A DNA stretch of 64,000 bases, from positions 682,001-746,000 of the forward strand of contig NZ_PHUL01000001.1 in assembly GCF_002813425.1 (NCBI RefSeq). The letters are read 5' to 3'. Both the position numbers and the translations under genes were made by a program. Positions within the stretch are counted from its first letter, which is position 1. Every line of letters begins with the position of its first letter. The notes below the pieces were generated by a model. The model saw only the letters and a program-made list of their open reading frames with translations. It did no database searches and was not told the origin of the DNA. Shown in pieces: positions 38,315-47,795 of the stretch. Source of the stretch: Cellulophaga sp. RHA19. GTDB lineage: Bacteria > Bacteroidota > Bacteroidia > Flavobacteriales > Flavobacteriaceae.

Positions 38315-39760
38315 TTATCCTACAGAGCCTTCTAAACTAATTTCTAGTAATTTTTGAGCTTCTACAGCAAATTCCATTGGCAACTTATTTAGTACTTCTT
38401 TACTAAATCCGTTTACAATTAATGCAATTGCTTTTTCTGTATCTATACCACGTTGGTTACAGTAAAAAATTTGGTCTTCACCAATTTTACTTGTTGTAGC
38501 CTCATGCTCTATCATTGCAGATTTGTTTTTAGCCTCTATGTATGGGAACGTATGTGCACCACACTCATTACCCATTAAAAGAGAATCGCACTGAGAAAAG
38601 TTACGTGCATTGTCTGCACGGCTACTAACTTGTACTAAACCACGGTAGCTGTTTTGAGATTTACCTGCAGATATACCTTTAGAAATAATAGTACTTCTAG
38701 TGTTTTTACCTAAGTGAATCATTTTTGTACCTGTATCTGCTTGCTGGTAGTTGTTTGTTACAGCAATAGAATAAAATTCTCCAATAGAATTATCTCCTTT
38801 TAAAATACAAGAAGGATATTTCCATGTTACTGCAGAACCAGTTTCTACTTGTGTCCAAGATACTTTTGCGTTTTTCTCACATAAAGCTCTTTTAGTTACA
38901 AAATTATAAACACCACCTTTACCCTCTTTGTTCCCAGGGAACCAGTTTTGTACGGTAGAGTATTTAATTTCTGCATCATCCATTGCAATTAACTCTACAA
39001 CGGCTGCGTGTAATTGGTTTTCATCTCTAGATGGTGCAGTACAACCCTCTAAGTAACTTACATAACTACCTTCATCTGCAACAACCAAAGTACGCTCAAA
39101 CTGACCTGTACCTGCTTGGTTAATTCTAAAATAAGTAGATAGCTCCATTGGGCAACGTACACCTTTAGGAATGTAACAGAAAGACCCATCTGTAAAAACA
39201 GCTGAGTTTAGTGCAGCATAAAAATTATCTGTAGTTGGCACTACAGTACCCATATACTTACGCACCAATTCTGGATGTTCCTGTATAGCTTCAGAAATTG
39301 GCATAAAAATAATACCTTTTTCTGCTAATGTTTTTTGAAAAGTAGTAGCAACAGAAACAGAATCTACAACAATATCTACAGCAACATTTTGCAGTTTCTT
39401 TTGTTCGTCTACAGAAATACCTAATTTCTTGTACATTTCTAACAACTCTGGATCTACATCCTCTAGCGTTTTGTTAGGATCTGCCTTTTTAGGAGCAGAG
39501 TAATAGCTAATAGCCTGAAAATCTGGTTTCTCATAATGAACATTTGCCCAATCTGGTTCTTCCATTTTTTCCCAAACACGATACGCTTCAATTCGCCAGT
39601 CTGTCATCCATTGTGGCTCATTTTTCTTTTTAGAAATAGCTATCACAATTTCTTCACTTAATCCTATAGGAAAAGTATCAGATTCTATGTCTGTATAAAA
39701 ACCGTATTCGTATTCTTTGGTTTCTAGCTCTTTCTTTAACTCTTCTTCTGTATATGCCAT
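38315..39760 (-). CDS. sufB: FeS assembly protein SufB
   Basis: SufB carries the nascent Fe-S cluster on the SufBC2D scaffold. The ATG at 39760 ([12 protein letters not shown]) gives 481 residues, the usual length; an ATG three codons earlier is possible. Signature segments are [57 protein letters not shown] and the C-terminal [20 protein letters not shown]. It is the second gene of the operon after sufA. Confidence 0.96.
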   Translation of the reverse strand: MAYTEEELKKELETKEYEYGFYTDIESDTFPIGLSEEIVIAISKKKNEPQWMTDWRIEAYRVWEKMEEPDWANVHYEKPDFQAISYYSAPKKADPNKTLEDVDPELLEMYKKLGISVDEQKKLQNVAVDIVVDSVSVATTFQKTLAEKGIIFMPISEAIQEHPELVRKYMGTVVPTTDNFYAALNSAVFTDGSFCYIPKGVRCPMELSTYFRINQAGTGQFERTLVVADEGSYVSYLEGCTAPSRDENQLHAAVVELIAMDDAEIKYSTVQNWFPGNKEGKGGVYNFVTKRALCEKNAKVSWTQVETGSAVTWKYPSCILKGDNSIGEFYSIAVTNNYQQADTGTKMIHLGKNTRSTIISKGISAGKSQNSYRGLVQVSSRADNARNFSQCDSLLMGNECGAHTFPYIEAKNKSAMIEHEATTSKIGEDQIFYCNQRGIDTEKAIALIVNGFSKEVLNKLPMEFAVEAQKLLEISLEGSVG

Positions 39761-39838
39761 TTTCTTCAATTTACCAATGGTGTAATTTTGCTAAAGCAAC
39801 TTTACCTCATTGTTTCATTTTTTCTATTTTCAGTTTCG

Positions 39839-40168
39839 TTATAGCGAAAAACTTTCACCACAACCACATGTTCTTTGTGCATTTGGGTTATTAAACACAA
39901 AACCTTTTCCGTTTAATCCTCCAGAATACTCCAAAGTAGTTCCTACTAGATATAAAAAACTTTTTTTATCTACTACAATTCGTACTGCGTTATCTTCAAA
40001 AACTTTATCTGTTTCTCCGGTAGTTTTATCAAAATCTAACTCGTAAGATAAACCACTGCATCCACCGCTTTTTACGCCAACACGTACAAAATCTTTTTCA
40101 GCATCAAAGCCACCTTCGGTCATTAAATCTACGACCCTCTTCTTTGCTGTTTCTGAGACTTTTATCAT
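39839..40168 (-). CDS. sufA: A-type iron-sulfur carrier (HesB/IscA/SufA family)
   Basis: This is a 109-residue A-type carrier that receives clusters from the SUF scaffold and delivers them to targets. The three conserved cysteines are present: Cys37 in SGGCSGLSYEL and Cys101/Cys103 in TCGCGESF. As first gene of the minus-strand SUF operon, its upstream region (40169-40390) holds the operon promoter and that of divergent thiL. No regulatory site is certain there. Confidence 0.94.
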   Translation of the reverse strand: MIKVSETAKKRVVDLMTEGGFDAEKDFVRVGVKSGGCSGLSYELDFDKTTGETDKVFEDNAVRIVVDKKSFLYLVGTTLEYSGGLNGKGFVFNNPNAQRTCGCGESFSL

Positions 40169-40390
40169 ACTAATCTTAATTTAAATTAGACCTCCACTCA
40201 AATTTTATTTGGTTTAGTTCTAAACAATTTACAAATATAGTGTATAAGTAGGGTTTTACCATACTTCCTAACATTATTATAACGAATGATAATATAAGAT
40301 TTCTCTATTTACTATAAAAGTTAAAGTATATTAAGATTCTTTTATGTGTAAAAAACACATTTTGTACAATATCCTTATTATTTTTGCAGC

Positions 40391-41443
40391 ATGTTAGACG
40401 ATAAAAATCCAAAGAGAACATCTCTTGAAGAATTAGGCGAGTTTGGTTTAATTAATCACCTTACTAAGGACTTTGCCATAAAGCAAAAATCTACCCTAAA
40501 AGGTATTGGTGATGATGCTGCTGTTTTAGACCTTGAAGATAAAAAAATGGTAGTTTCTACAGATTTATTGGTAGAAGGCGTACATTTTGATCTTAGCTAC
40601 GTACCCTTAAAACACTTGGGCTACAAGGCGGTTATGGTAAACTTATCAGACATATATGCAATGAATGCTACCGCTACACAAATTACAGTTTCTATTGCTG
40701 TATCTAACAGGTTTCCGTTAGAGGCTTTAGAGGAGTTATACAGTGGTATTGCATTAGCTGCAAAAACGTACAATGTAGATTTAATTGGTGGCGACACTAC
40801 CTCATCTACTAAAGGAATGCTTATTAGTGTTACCGCAATTGGACAAGCTAATGAAGAAAACTTAGTATACAGAAACGGAGCAAAACCAAACGATTTACTT
40901 GTTGTTACAGGAGATTTAGGTGCTGCATATATGGGGTTACAGGTTTTAGAACGCGAAAAAGAGGTTTTTAAAGTAAACCCAAACAGCAACCCAGACCTAT
41001 CTATGTATACATATATTGTAGAAAGACAATTAAAACCAGAGGCTCGTAAAGATATTGTTCCTTTACTAGATGCCTTAGGTGTTAAACCAACATCTATGAT
41101 AGATATTAGCGATGGTTTATCTTCAGAAATTTTACATTTATGCGACCAGAGTAATGTTGGTTGTAATTTGTACGAAGACAAAATACCGTTAGACCCAACT
41201 GTAATTAGCTCTTGCGAAGAGTTTAAAGTAAACAGTACAACTGTTGCATTAGGCGGTGGCGAAGATTACGAGTTATTGTTTACTATAGACCAAAAAGAAT
41301 TCCCAAAAATAAAAGGTAACCCTAACTTAACTGTCGTAGGGCATATGACAGATAAGAATGAAGGAGTTCACTTAATTTCTAGGAATAATACTAAAATTCC
41401 GATTACCGCACAGGGCTGGAATTCACTTACTGAAGAACAATAA
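40391..41443 (+). CDS. thiL: Thiamine-monophosphate kinase ThiL
   Basis: ThiL phosphorylates thiamine monophosphate to the active diphosphate. This 350-residue AIR-synthase-fold protein shows GIGDDAAVLD, STDLLVEGVHFD, MVNLSDIYAMNA, LIGGDTTSSTKG and the C-terminal SMIDISDGLSSEI and GGGEDYELLFT motifs, all typical. It is divergent from the SUF operon and ends three bases before the convergent small gene. Confidence 0.95.
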   Translation: MLDDKNPKRTSLEELGEFGLINHLTKDFAIKQKSTLKGIGDDAAVLDLEDKKMVVSTDLLVEGVHFDLSYVPLKHLGYKAVMVNLSDIYAMNATATQITVSIAVSNRFPLEALEELYSGIALAAKTYNVDLIGGDTTSSTKGMLISVTAIGQANEENLVYRNGAKPNDLLVVTGDLGAAYMGLQVLEREKEVFKVNPNSNPDLSMYTYIVERQLKPEARKDIVPLLDALGVKPTSMIDISDGLSSEILHLCDQSNVGCNLYEDKIPLDPTVISSCEEFKVNSTTVALGGGEDYELLFTIDQKEFPKIKGNPNLTVVGHMTDKNEGVHLISRNNTKIPITAQGWNSLTEEQ

Positions 41444-41445
41444 CA

Positions 41446-41700
41446 CTAAGCTGCGCGCTGCGGTGCGTGTTGGTGTTTTTTTCTGTATACTTTTTGTAAT
41501 GTATTGTTAATGTCTTCTAACTCTGGGGTTAGCTCAGACAAATTACCGGTTACGTCTGTAGTTACTTGTTTTTTGCAATGTATGCACTCGTACTCATTTA
41601 TATGAGATGTTACTTTTTTTGTTACCGTATAATAATGACCAAAAATTCCGCAACATAACGCGTTAAATACTGAGCCAAGAGTGGCTAAAACTTTTTTCAT
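41446..41700 (-). CDS. Small Cys-motif protein of unknown function
   Basis: This is an 84-residue protein with FNALCCGIFGHYYTVTKKVTS, a CIHCKKQVT zinc-binding-like pair and a charged C-terminal helix ending HQHAPQRAA. Small proteins with the C-x-x-F-G-H pattern occur in flavobacteria without known function. It is convergent with thiL and stands alone. Confidence 0.72.
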   Translation of the reverse strand: MKKVLATLGSVFNALCCGIFGHYYTVTKKVTSHINEYECIHCKKQVTTDVTGNLSELTPELEDINNTLQKVYRKKHQHAPQRAA

Positions 41701-41952
41701 AGCTTGTAGGATTTAAACAATGTTTGGTGGGGACCAGGCACTGTAATTATTTTTTAAAATTTGATGAAAAACAACTTTTATTTGTCATCAGTTTTTATTT
41801 AACGTTGACTTGTTAAAAATATTGAGTCTCTGTAAATTTATTTTACCAAAAACCATTTTTTTCGATGAAATGCTTAAAAATTTATGAACAATTAGCCGTT
41901 TGACGGTAATTTATAATATCCTATCTTTCCATCATAATACAACATATACCCA

Positions 41953-43233
41953 ATGAATAATACCAAAGAAACTCTAGTATCTGCCTTTGCATTGTTTTCG
42001 CTCTTTTTTGGTGCAGGAAATTTAATATTACCACCGTTTATCGGTTTTAATGCTGGCGATTGGTGGTGGCTTATGGCAATAGGCTTTTGTTTGTCTGCTA
42101 TTTTAATTCCTATTTTAGGCATTTTTGCACACGCAAAATTACAAGGCACTATTTTTGACTTTGGCAAAAAAGTATCTACCTCCTTTGGTTTAATTTACTC
42201 TTTACTAATTTATGCCATTGCAGTTGCACTACCCTCTCCCAGAACAGCATCTGTTACCCATGAAATTGGCATTGCTCCTTTTTTTGATATACCACCTATA
42301 TACACCAGTATTATATATTTTGGTTTGGTACTGGTTTTTGCATTAAACAGATCTAAGATTTTAAATATACTAGGTAAGTTTTTAACTCCCGCTATACTGT
42401 TAATACTACTAGCTATTATTGGTATTAGTATATTTTCTTTTGATTTTAATTTTGGAGTATCAACCATAAGCAATCCTTTTACGGATGGTATTTTAGAAGG
42501 CTACCAAACTTTTGATGCTATTGCAGCTGTTGTAGTTGGGGGTGTTTTAATTATATCAATTAACATAAAAAATAAAGATATTTCTTATACAGACCGCAAA
42601 GCTCTAATTAGAAATGCAGGTATTTTTGCTGGCGTAGGTCTATTGTTTGTTTACGGAGGTTTAATTTTAACTGGCGCTCTAATGCACGGTAATTTTGAAA
42701 CTGGTATTAACCGTACAGATTTGCTTAATGGAATTAGCAGAACTCTTTTAGGTAATGAAGGAAATAAATTTTTAAGTATTTTGGTAAGTTTAGCGTGTTT
42801 CACAACAGCTATTGGTATAGTTACAGGTACAGCAGATTTTATAAAAGACAGGTTTAACAACTCTAACAAAGCCTATACAATTACAGCCATTATTAGTTGT
42901 TTGTTGGGTATAGCTATGGGACAATTTAATGTAGACCATATAATTGTGGTTGCCATACCTGCTTTAATGTTTATTTACCCTATTACAATAATTTTAATAG
43001 TGCTTAATGTGCTACCAGATAAATATACAGAACCTAAGGTCTTTAGAGCAGTTGTATTTACTACTATTTTATTTAGTGTACCAGACTTTTTAAACAGTAT
43101 TGGCATTACAAGTGTTGCTAATTTTACAGCAGCATACCTACCATTAAGCAAATATAGCCTTGCCTGGGTTTTACCAGCTGTTATTGCATTAATTGTTGGA
43201 AATTTAACTCACAAAAAAACCACAACGGTATAA
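41953..43233 (+). CDS. brnQ: Branched-chain amino acid carrier (BrnQ family)
   Basis: This is a 426-residue inner-membrane protein with about twelve hydrophobic helices. The N-terminus FALFSLFFGAGNLILPPFIG is the BrnQ/LIVCS signature, and GTADFIKDRF and ALMFIYPITIILI also fit. The family imports leucine, isoleucine and valine with Na+ or H+. It is a single-gene unit by spacing (252 bases upstream, 74 bases downstream). Confidence 0.92.
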   Translation: MNNTKETLVSAFALFSLFFGAGNLILPPFIGFNAGDWWWLMAIGFCLSAILIPILGIFAHAKLQGTIFDFGKKVSTSFGLIYSLLIYAIAVALPSPRTASVTHEIGIAPFFDIPPIYTSIIYFGLVLVFALNRSKILNILGKFLTPAILLILLAIIGISIFSFDFNFGVSTISNPFTDGILEGYQTFDAIAAVVVGGVLIISINIKNKDISYTDRKALIRNAGIFAGVGLLFVYGGLILTGALMHGNFETGINRTDLLNGISRTLLGNEGNKFLSILVSLACFTTAIGIVTGTADFIKDRFNNSNKAYTITAIISCLLGIAMGQFNVDHIIVVAIPALMFIYPITIILIVLNVLPDKYTEPKVFRAVVFTTILFSVPDFLNSIGITSVANFTAAYLPLSKYSLAWVLPAVIALIVGNLTHKKTTTV

Positions 43234-43307
43234 TTTTTGAATTTTATTAAATATTGATAGACATCTGGTTACCATACCATTTGTTTTTTTAATAATTTTA
43301 CAAACGT

Positions 43308-44279
43308 ATGAAGAGTACTTGCAACTATTTTTTAAGAACTACCACCTTACTTACTTTTTTAGTGGTAAGTTTTAGCTATGCACAAGAAATAGAAAACAGT
43401 GCAGATGTTTTTTTAGAAGACTACTCAGACAATTTTCAGGAAGCTTTTTTTGAAGGATTAAAGCAAAAAGGAATAGAAAATTATGACCGTGCCGTTAATA
43501 GCTTTTTAACCTGCCAAAAATTAGAACCTAAAAATGCCGCTGTAGCTAATGAACTAGCCAAGGCATACATACAAGGCAAACAATATAGCTTAGCACAAGA
43601 ACAGGCAGAGTTGGCTCTTAAAGTAAACCCAGACAACATGTGGTATTTACAGAGCTTGTATACCTCTTTAAAAAAGCAATATAAAAACCTAAGCCACTTA
43701 AAAGAAATAGTGCCTTATGACAACGAAAAATTAAAAGAGAATTTAGCACACATTTTATATTTAGAGCGTAATTACAACGAGGCAAAAAATGTACTTACCG
43801 AGGTAAAAGATAGTCCGTTTAAAACCGATTTAAGTACAAAGGTGCAAGCTGCAATAGACCAAAGAGGAGCTAGTAGCAGTAGTTTTACTTTTACAAGCAC
43901 CACAACAACCAACAACACAACAAAAAACACTACTGCTAAGCAAACAACTAACAGCAATAGTAACTCTGCTTTTAATTATAAAAGCAGGCTAAAATTTACC
44001 TTAAAGCAAAAAAACTTTGTTTTTTTAGAAACAACGGCAAAAGAAGCCTTAGAAGCTTACCCTTCACAACCTTACTTTTACTATGCTTTAGGAGCAGCAT
44101 ATAATGGCAGAAAAAAACACAGAGCAGCTATAGAAACTTTAAAAACAGGTTTAGACTATGTGTTAGATGATATTAGACTTGCAGATGATTTTTATAGAGA
44201 AATTGCAGCAGCATATACAGCAATGGGTAATCCTGCTAAAGCAAATATGTACTTAATTAAAGTAAAATTTAAAAAATAA
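43308..44279 (+). CDS. Exported TPR protein
   Basis: This is a 323-residue exported protein with a signal peptide (about residues 8-26, LLTFLVVSFSYAQ). TPR repeats occur at about 48-115 (LKQKGIENYDRAVNSFLTCQ and LAKAYIQGKQYSLAQEQAEL) and 240-320. A Thr/Ser/Asn-rich linker lies at about 185-225. It is the first of three genes with spacings of 3 and 13 bases, followed by the DUF4292 and EnvC-like genes. This set is conserved in Bacteroidota and is probably an envelope-maintenance operon. Confidence 0.87.
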   Translation: MKSTCNYFLRTTTLLTFLVVSFSYAQEIENSADVFLEDYSDNFQEAFFEGLKQKGIENYDRAVNSFLTCQKLEPKNAAVANELAKAYIQGKQYSLAQEQAELALKVNPDNMWYLQSLYTSLKKQYKNLSHLKEIVPYDNEKLKENLAHILYLERNYNEAKNVLTEVKDSPFKTDLSTKVQAAIDQRGASSSSFTFTSTTTTNNTTKNTTAKQTTNSNSNSAFNYKSRLKFTLKQKNFVFLETTAKEALEAYPSQPYFYYALGAAYNGRKKHRAAIETLKTGLDYVLDDIRLADDFYREIAAAYTAMGNPAKANMYLIKVKFKK

Positions 44280-44282
44280 AAA

Positions 44283-45071
44283 ATGATTAAAAATCTTCAA
44301 ATAACACCAAAATTAGGACTTGCATTTGTTATTGCGGTGTTTTTTGTATCGTGTAAATCTAAAAAAGTTATTGCAGATGGTACATCAACCTTAAAAAAAC
44401 TAAACACAAAAACTATAGTTAAAAACCACTATGCAAATGCCTTAGATTTTAAAACTCTACGTGGTAGGTTAAAAATAGATTATACAGACGGTGAAGATGA
44501 ACAAGGGTACACAGTTAGTTTTAGAATGGAAAAAGACAAAGCTATATGGATTAGTGCCACACTTGGCGTAGTAAAAGCATATATTACACCAACAAGAGTT
44601 AGCTTTTACAACAGGCTACAAAACGAGTATTTTGATGGCGATTTTACCTATTTAAGTAATTTATTAGGCACAGAGTTGGATTACAACAAAGTACAAAACT
44701 TGTTATTAGGACAAGCTTTGTTTGATTTACGAAAAGAAAAGTACAACACAGTAGAGTTAAATAACAAATACCAATTAGCTCCTAAAAAAGCAAACGAGCT
44801 TTTTAAAACACTTTTACAAATAGAGCCTACAAATTATAAAATTGCTGGTATGCAATTAACCCAGCCAGAAAAAAACAGAGTATTAGATGTGCAGTACAAA
44901 AACTACCAAGTAGTAGATAAAAAATTAGTACCTAACATTATAGACATACATGTAAAAGACAAAAAAAAGACAGACATTATTGCTTTAACTTTTAAGAATA
45001 TAGAGCTAAACAAAAAATTTAGTTTTCCTTATAAAATACCAAATGGTTTTAAAGAAATTGTTTTAGAATAA
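44283..45071 (+). CDS. DUF4292 lipoprotein
   Basis: This is a 262-residue lipoprotein with lipobox Cys24 (FVIAVFFVSC) and the DUF4292 domain: DFKTLRGRLKIDYTDGEDEQ, IWISATLGVVKAYITPTRVS and LDYNKVQNLLLGQALFD. The fold resembles LolA/LolB-type concave beta sheets, so a lipid or lipoprotein-carrying role is possible (inference). It is the second gene of the TPR-DUF4292-EnvC operon. Confidence 0.88.
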   Translation: MIKNLQITPKLGLAFVIAVFFVSCKSKKVIADGTSTLKKLNTKTIVKNHYANALDFKTLRGRLKIDYTDGEDEQGYTVSFRMEKDKAIWISATLGVVKAYITPTRVSFYNRLQNEYFDGDFTYLSNLLGTELDYNKVQNLLLGQALFDLRKEKYNTVELNNKYQLAPKKANELFKTLLQIEPTNYKIAGMQLTQPEKNRVLDVQYKNYQVVDKKLVPNIIDIHVKDKKKTDIIALTFKNIELNKKFSFPYKIPNGFKEIVLE

Positions 45072-45084
45072 TTAAAAATATAGA

Positions 45085-46314
45085 ATGCGCCAATTTAAGC
45101 TAATTACATTACTTTTAGTAGTACTATCTACCAGTTTTTTGTTTGCACAAACAAACGAGCAAAAAGCGTTAGAAAAAAAGCGTGCGCAATTACAAAAAGA
45201 CATTAGGGCTATAAACAGACTTTTATTTGCCGAAACAAAGCAAAAAGGTAATGTACTAGACCAAATGGAGAGTTTAGAACAAAAAATAAATGCCCAACAG
45301 CAATTGGTTAGAATAACCAACCAACAGAGCAACTTGTTAAACCGACAAATAAATGCCAATGTTCGTAATATTGGTACGCTAAAAAAAGATTTATTGACTT
45401 TAAAAGATGATTATGCGCAGATGATACAAAAATCGTATCAGAATAAATCTAGGCAAAGTAGGTTGTTATTTTTACTGTCTTCTGAAAATTTTTTACAGGC
45501 GTACAAACGCCTTCAATATATAAAACAATACACCAATTACAGGCAAGAGCAAGGCTTAGCTATTGTTGCCAAAACAGACACCTTAAAACTAAAAAACCAA
45601 GCTTTAATAGACCAACGTAAATTAAAAGAACAATTACTTAAAGAAAACGTTGCCACTAGAAAAGAACTAGAGAAAGAAAAAAAGGCTAAAGACATACTCT
45701 TAAGCACTATAAAAAAGAACGAAAGCAAATACACTGCCAGTATTAACAAAAAGAAATCTGAGGCTCGTAAAATAGATCAGCAAATAGAAAAACTAATACG
45801 TTCTGCCATTGTAGCCACCAATAAAAAAACTACAGGAAAAACCACTACAAAAACCAGTAGCACTAAATTTGTTTTAACACCAGAGGCTAAAATTGTTGCC
45901 AACAACTTTACCGCTAACAAGGGCAAGCTAATTTGGCCTGTAGCAAAAGGTTTTAAAAGTAAAGGCTTTGGCGTATATAAAGATGCTGTGTACCCAGGAA
46001 TTAAACACCAAAACAACGGTGTAATTATAGCTACAGACAAAGGCTCTAAAGCACGTTCTATTTTTGAAGGTGAAGTAATAGCAGTACTTGCTGTACCCGG
46101 CGGAAACAAGGGTGTGCAAATAAAACACGGTAATTACATAACTACATACTACAACCTATCTGCAACCTATGTAGAAAAAGGAGATAAAGTAACTGCCAAG
46201 CAAGAAATAGGAGAAGTTGCAACCAATAAGTTTAGCGACCAAACATTACTAAAGTTTTATTTATACAAAAACGTTAGCAAGTTAAACCCAGAAGAATGGA
46301 TTTACCAATTATAG
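45085..46314 (+). CDS. EnvC-like murein hydrolase activator (degenerate M23/LytM)
   Basis: This is a 409-residue exported protein with a signal peptide (residues 1-21, LLVVLSTSFLFAQ). A long coiled coil (about 22-240, QKALEKKRAQLQKDI onwards) precedes a C-terminal LytM/M23 domain (about 285-405). The zinc ligands of active M23 peptidases are not intact: IKHQNNGVIIATD replaces H-x-G-x-D, and IKHGNYITTYYNLS has Tyr where the H-x-H motif is expected. The protein therefore resembles EnvC, which activates amidases without being catalytic. It closes the envelope trio. Confidence 0.9.
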   Translation: MRQFKLITLLLVVLSTSFLFAQTNEQKALEKKRAQLQKDIRAINRLLFAETKQKGNVLDQMESLEQKINAQQQLVRITNQQSNLLNRQINANVRNIGTLKKDLLTLKDDYAQMIQKSYQNKSRQSRLLFLLSSENFLQAYKRLQYIKQYTNYRQEQGLAIVAKTDTLKLKNQALIDQRKLKEQLLKENVATRKELEKEKKAKDILLSTIKKNESKYTASINKKKSEARKIDQQIEKLIRSAIVATNKKTTGKTTTKTSSTKFVLTPEAKIVANNFTANKGKLIWPVAKGFKSKGFGVYKDAVYPGIKHQNNGVIIATDKGSKARSIFEGEVIAVLAVPGGNKGVQIKHGNYITTYYNLSATYVEKGDKVTAKQEIGEVATNKFSDQTLLKFYLYKNVSKLNPEEWIYQL

Positions 46315-46362
46315 TATTTTAGTTTTTATTTGTTTAACTTGATAAAAAAACTAACATTAAAA

Positions 46363-46770
46363 TTATTTTACAATTTTAATATTCCAAGGACTATACGCTA
46401 ATTTACTCATATACTCTTGCTTGTGCACAATAAGCATTTTATCTACTCCGTTTTCTTTAATAGGAAGGTACCCAAACTCATAACAAAAAAAATAGGCTCC
46501 TGTTTTAAACGGATACATATGCGTAAACAAGTCTATACGGTACCCTAATTTTAGCAATACCTCTTTTTTAACTGTGCTTTTTCCGCTTGGACAAAAATGA
46601 GCTAGCAGACTTCGGTTTTTTCTTAAGGCACTATTTATCTTCTGTATACCTATTTCATGTACTGGCCTGTTTGTATTGTGGTAAGTACTTCTGCATTCTG
46701 TATCACAAAATTTTTTATCAGACCTACCCGCAAGCTCTTTATTACAAGACAAACAAAATTTCATTTTCAT
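46363..46770 (-). CDS. Zinc-ribbon protein next to the recombinase
   Basis: This is a 135-residue protein. The ATG at 46770 (MKMKFCLSC) is preferred, but an upstream in-frame ATG at 46797 is possible. The N-terminal ribbon CLSCNKELAGRSDKKFCDTEC is followed by a basic helical segment (INSALRKNRSLLAHF) and a beta-rich end. It is a clear paralogue of the protein at 23373. It diverges from the tyrosine recombinase, sharing a promoter region of about 80 bases. This pairing suggests a link with recombination or its control, but that is inference only. Confidence 0.82.
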   Translation of the reverse strand: MKMKFCLSCNKELAGRSDKKFCDTECRSTYHNTNRPVHEIGIQKINSALRKNRSLLAHFCPSGKSTVKKEVLLKLGYRIDLFTHMYPFKTGAYFFCYEFGYLPIKENGVDKMLIVHKQEYMSKLAYSPWNIKIVK

Positions 46771-46852
46771 AATTCGTATTATTAGACGTTTATACACGTA
46801 TATAAACGCTTAAATATAAGCTTTTTAACTCTGTTTTATTCATTTTTACACA

Positions 46853-47739
46853 ATGAAACCTAATACAATAGTTACTAAATTACAGGAGACCGAAGAAACA
46901 AAACCAGATTATGCATTGGCTATATCCTTGATGCATGAAAAATTACTACTTAAAAACTATAGTAAAAACACCACTAAGACTTACATACATATGTTTAAGC
47001 AGTTTTTAAGGTATACTTACCCAATGCCTTTATACAAAGTAAGCACTGCACACATAACGCATTACCACAAAGAGCTTATTACCAAGCAAAATATTTCTGC
47101 GTCATACCAAAACCAAAGTATTAATGCTATAAAATTTTATATTGAAAAAGTACTAAACTTACCAAAAGTACAGTACGATTTTTGTAGACCCCGAAAAGCT
47201 AAAAAATTACCTAAAGTATTATCATTAAATGAAGTTGATAGCCTACTTAAATGCACTTACAATATAAAACTATTTTTATGATTATATATAGTTGTGGCTT
47301 ACGCATATCTGAATGTTTAAACTTAAAAATTGAAGATATAGACTCTAAAAATATGCGGGTATGGATAAGAAATGCAAAAGGTAATAAAGATAGAATTACA
47401 TTATTATCTCCCACTATGCTACTACAACTAAGGGCGTACTACAAGCTATATAAGCCTAAAGATTGGTTATTTGAAGGCGTAGAAGGCAAACAATATAGTG
47501 CATCTAGCATTAGGCAAGTTTTTAACAGATCTAAAAGAAAAGCAAACATAAATATACCCGCAACTGTACATACTTTAAGACATTCTTTTGCAACACATTT
47601 ACTAGATGCAGGTACTAATTTAAGATTTATACAGCAATTACTTGGCCATAACAGCTCTAAAACTACAGAAATTTACACGCACGTAAGTACAACAAATCTT
47701 ATAAATATTACAAGTCCTTTAGAAATGTTACCTAAATAA
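46853..47739 (+). pseudogene. Tyrosine recombinase at the head of array 2, frameshifted
   Basis: The gene is split into two frames, 46853-47281 and 47251-47739, about 295 codons in total. The first part holds the SAM-like core-binding domain (LLKNYSKNTTKTYIHMFKQF). The second holds the catalytic domain with Arg18 (GLRISE), Lys43 (KGNKDR), His107 and Arg110 (HTLRH), His133 (LGHNSSKTTEIY) and nucleophile Tyr142. It ends ITSPLEMLPK, like the SPLD-x-L end of IntI integrases, but lacks the extra helix IntI has between Lys and HxxR. Near 47265-47271 the frame slips; loss of one 7-base repeat unit (ATAAAAC) would explain it. It lies 19 bases before the attI-like site. Confidence 0.85.
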
Positions 47740-47750
47740 TATTATATTTG
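47718..47750 (+). promoter_or_regulatory. Candidate array promoter (Pc-like)
   Basis: TATATTTG (47743-47750) fits the TAnnTTTG -7 element and TTTA (47718) is a possible -33 element with 21 bases between them. It points into the attI-like site and array 2, as an integron Pc promoter would. The fit at -33 is weak. Confidence 0.3.
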
Positions 47751-47757
47751 AAAGAGA

Positions 47758-47795
47758 AATAAACGCAATAAACTGCGTTTACTAACAAGTTATAT
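47758..47795 (+). other. attI-like site at the head of cassette array 2
   Basis: AATAAACGCA (47758-47767), a six-base spacer and TGCGTTTA (47774-47781) form an inverted repeat, followed by CTAACAAGTTATAT with the first cassette core GTTATAT at 47789. The same motif with few changes precedes array 1 at 13259. The recombinase gene ends 19 bases upstream, so recombinase and attachment site are adjacent as in integrons. Confidence 0.72.
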
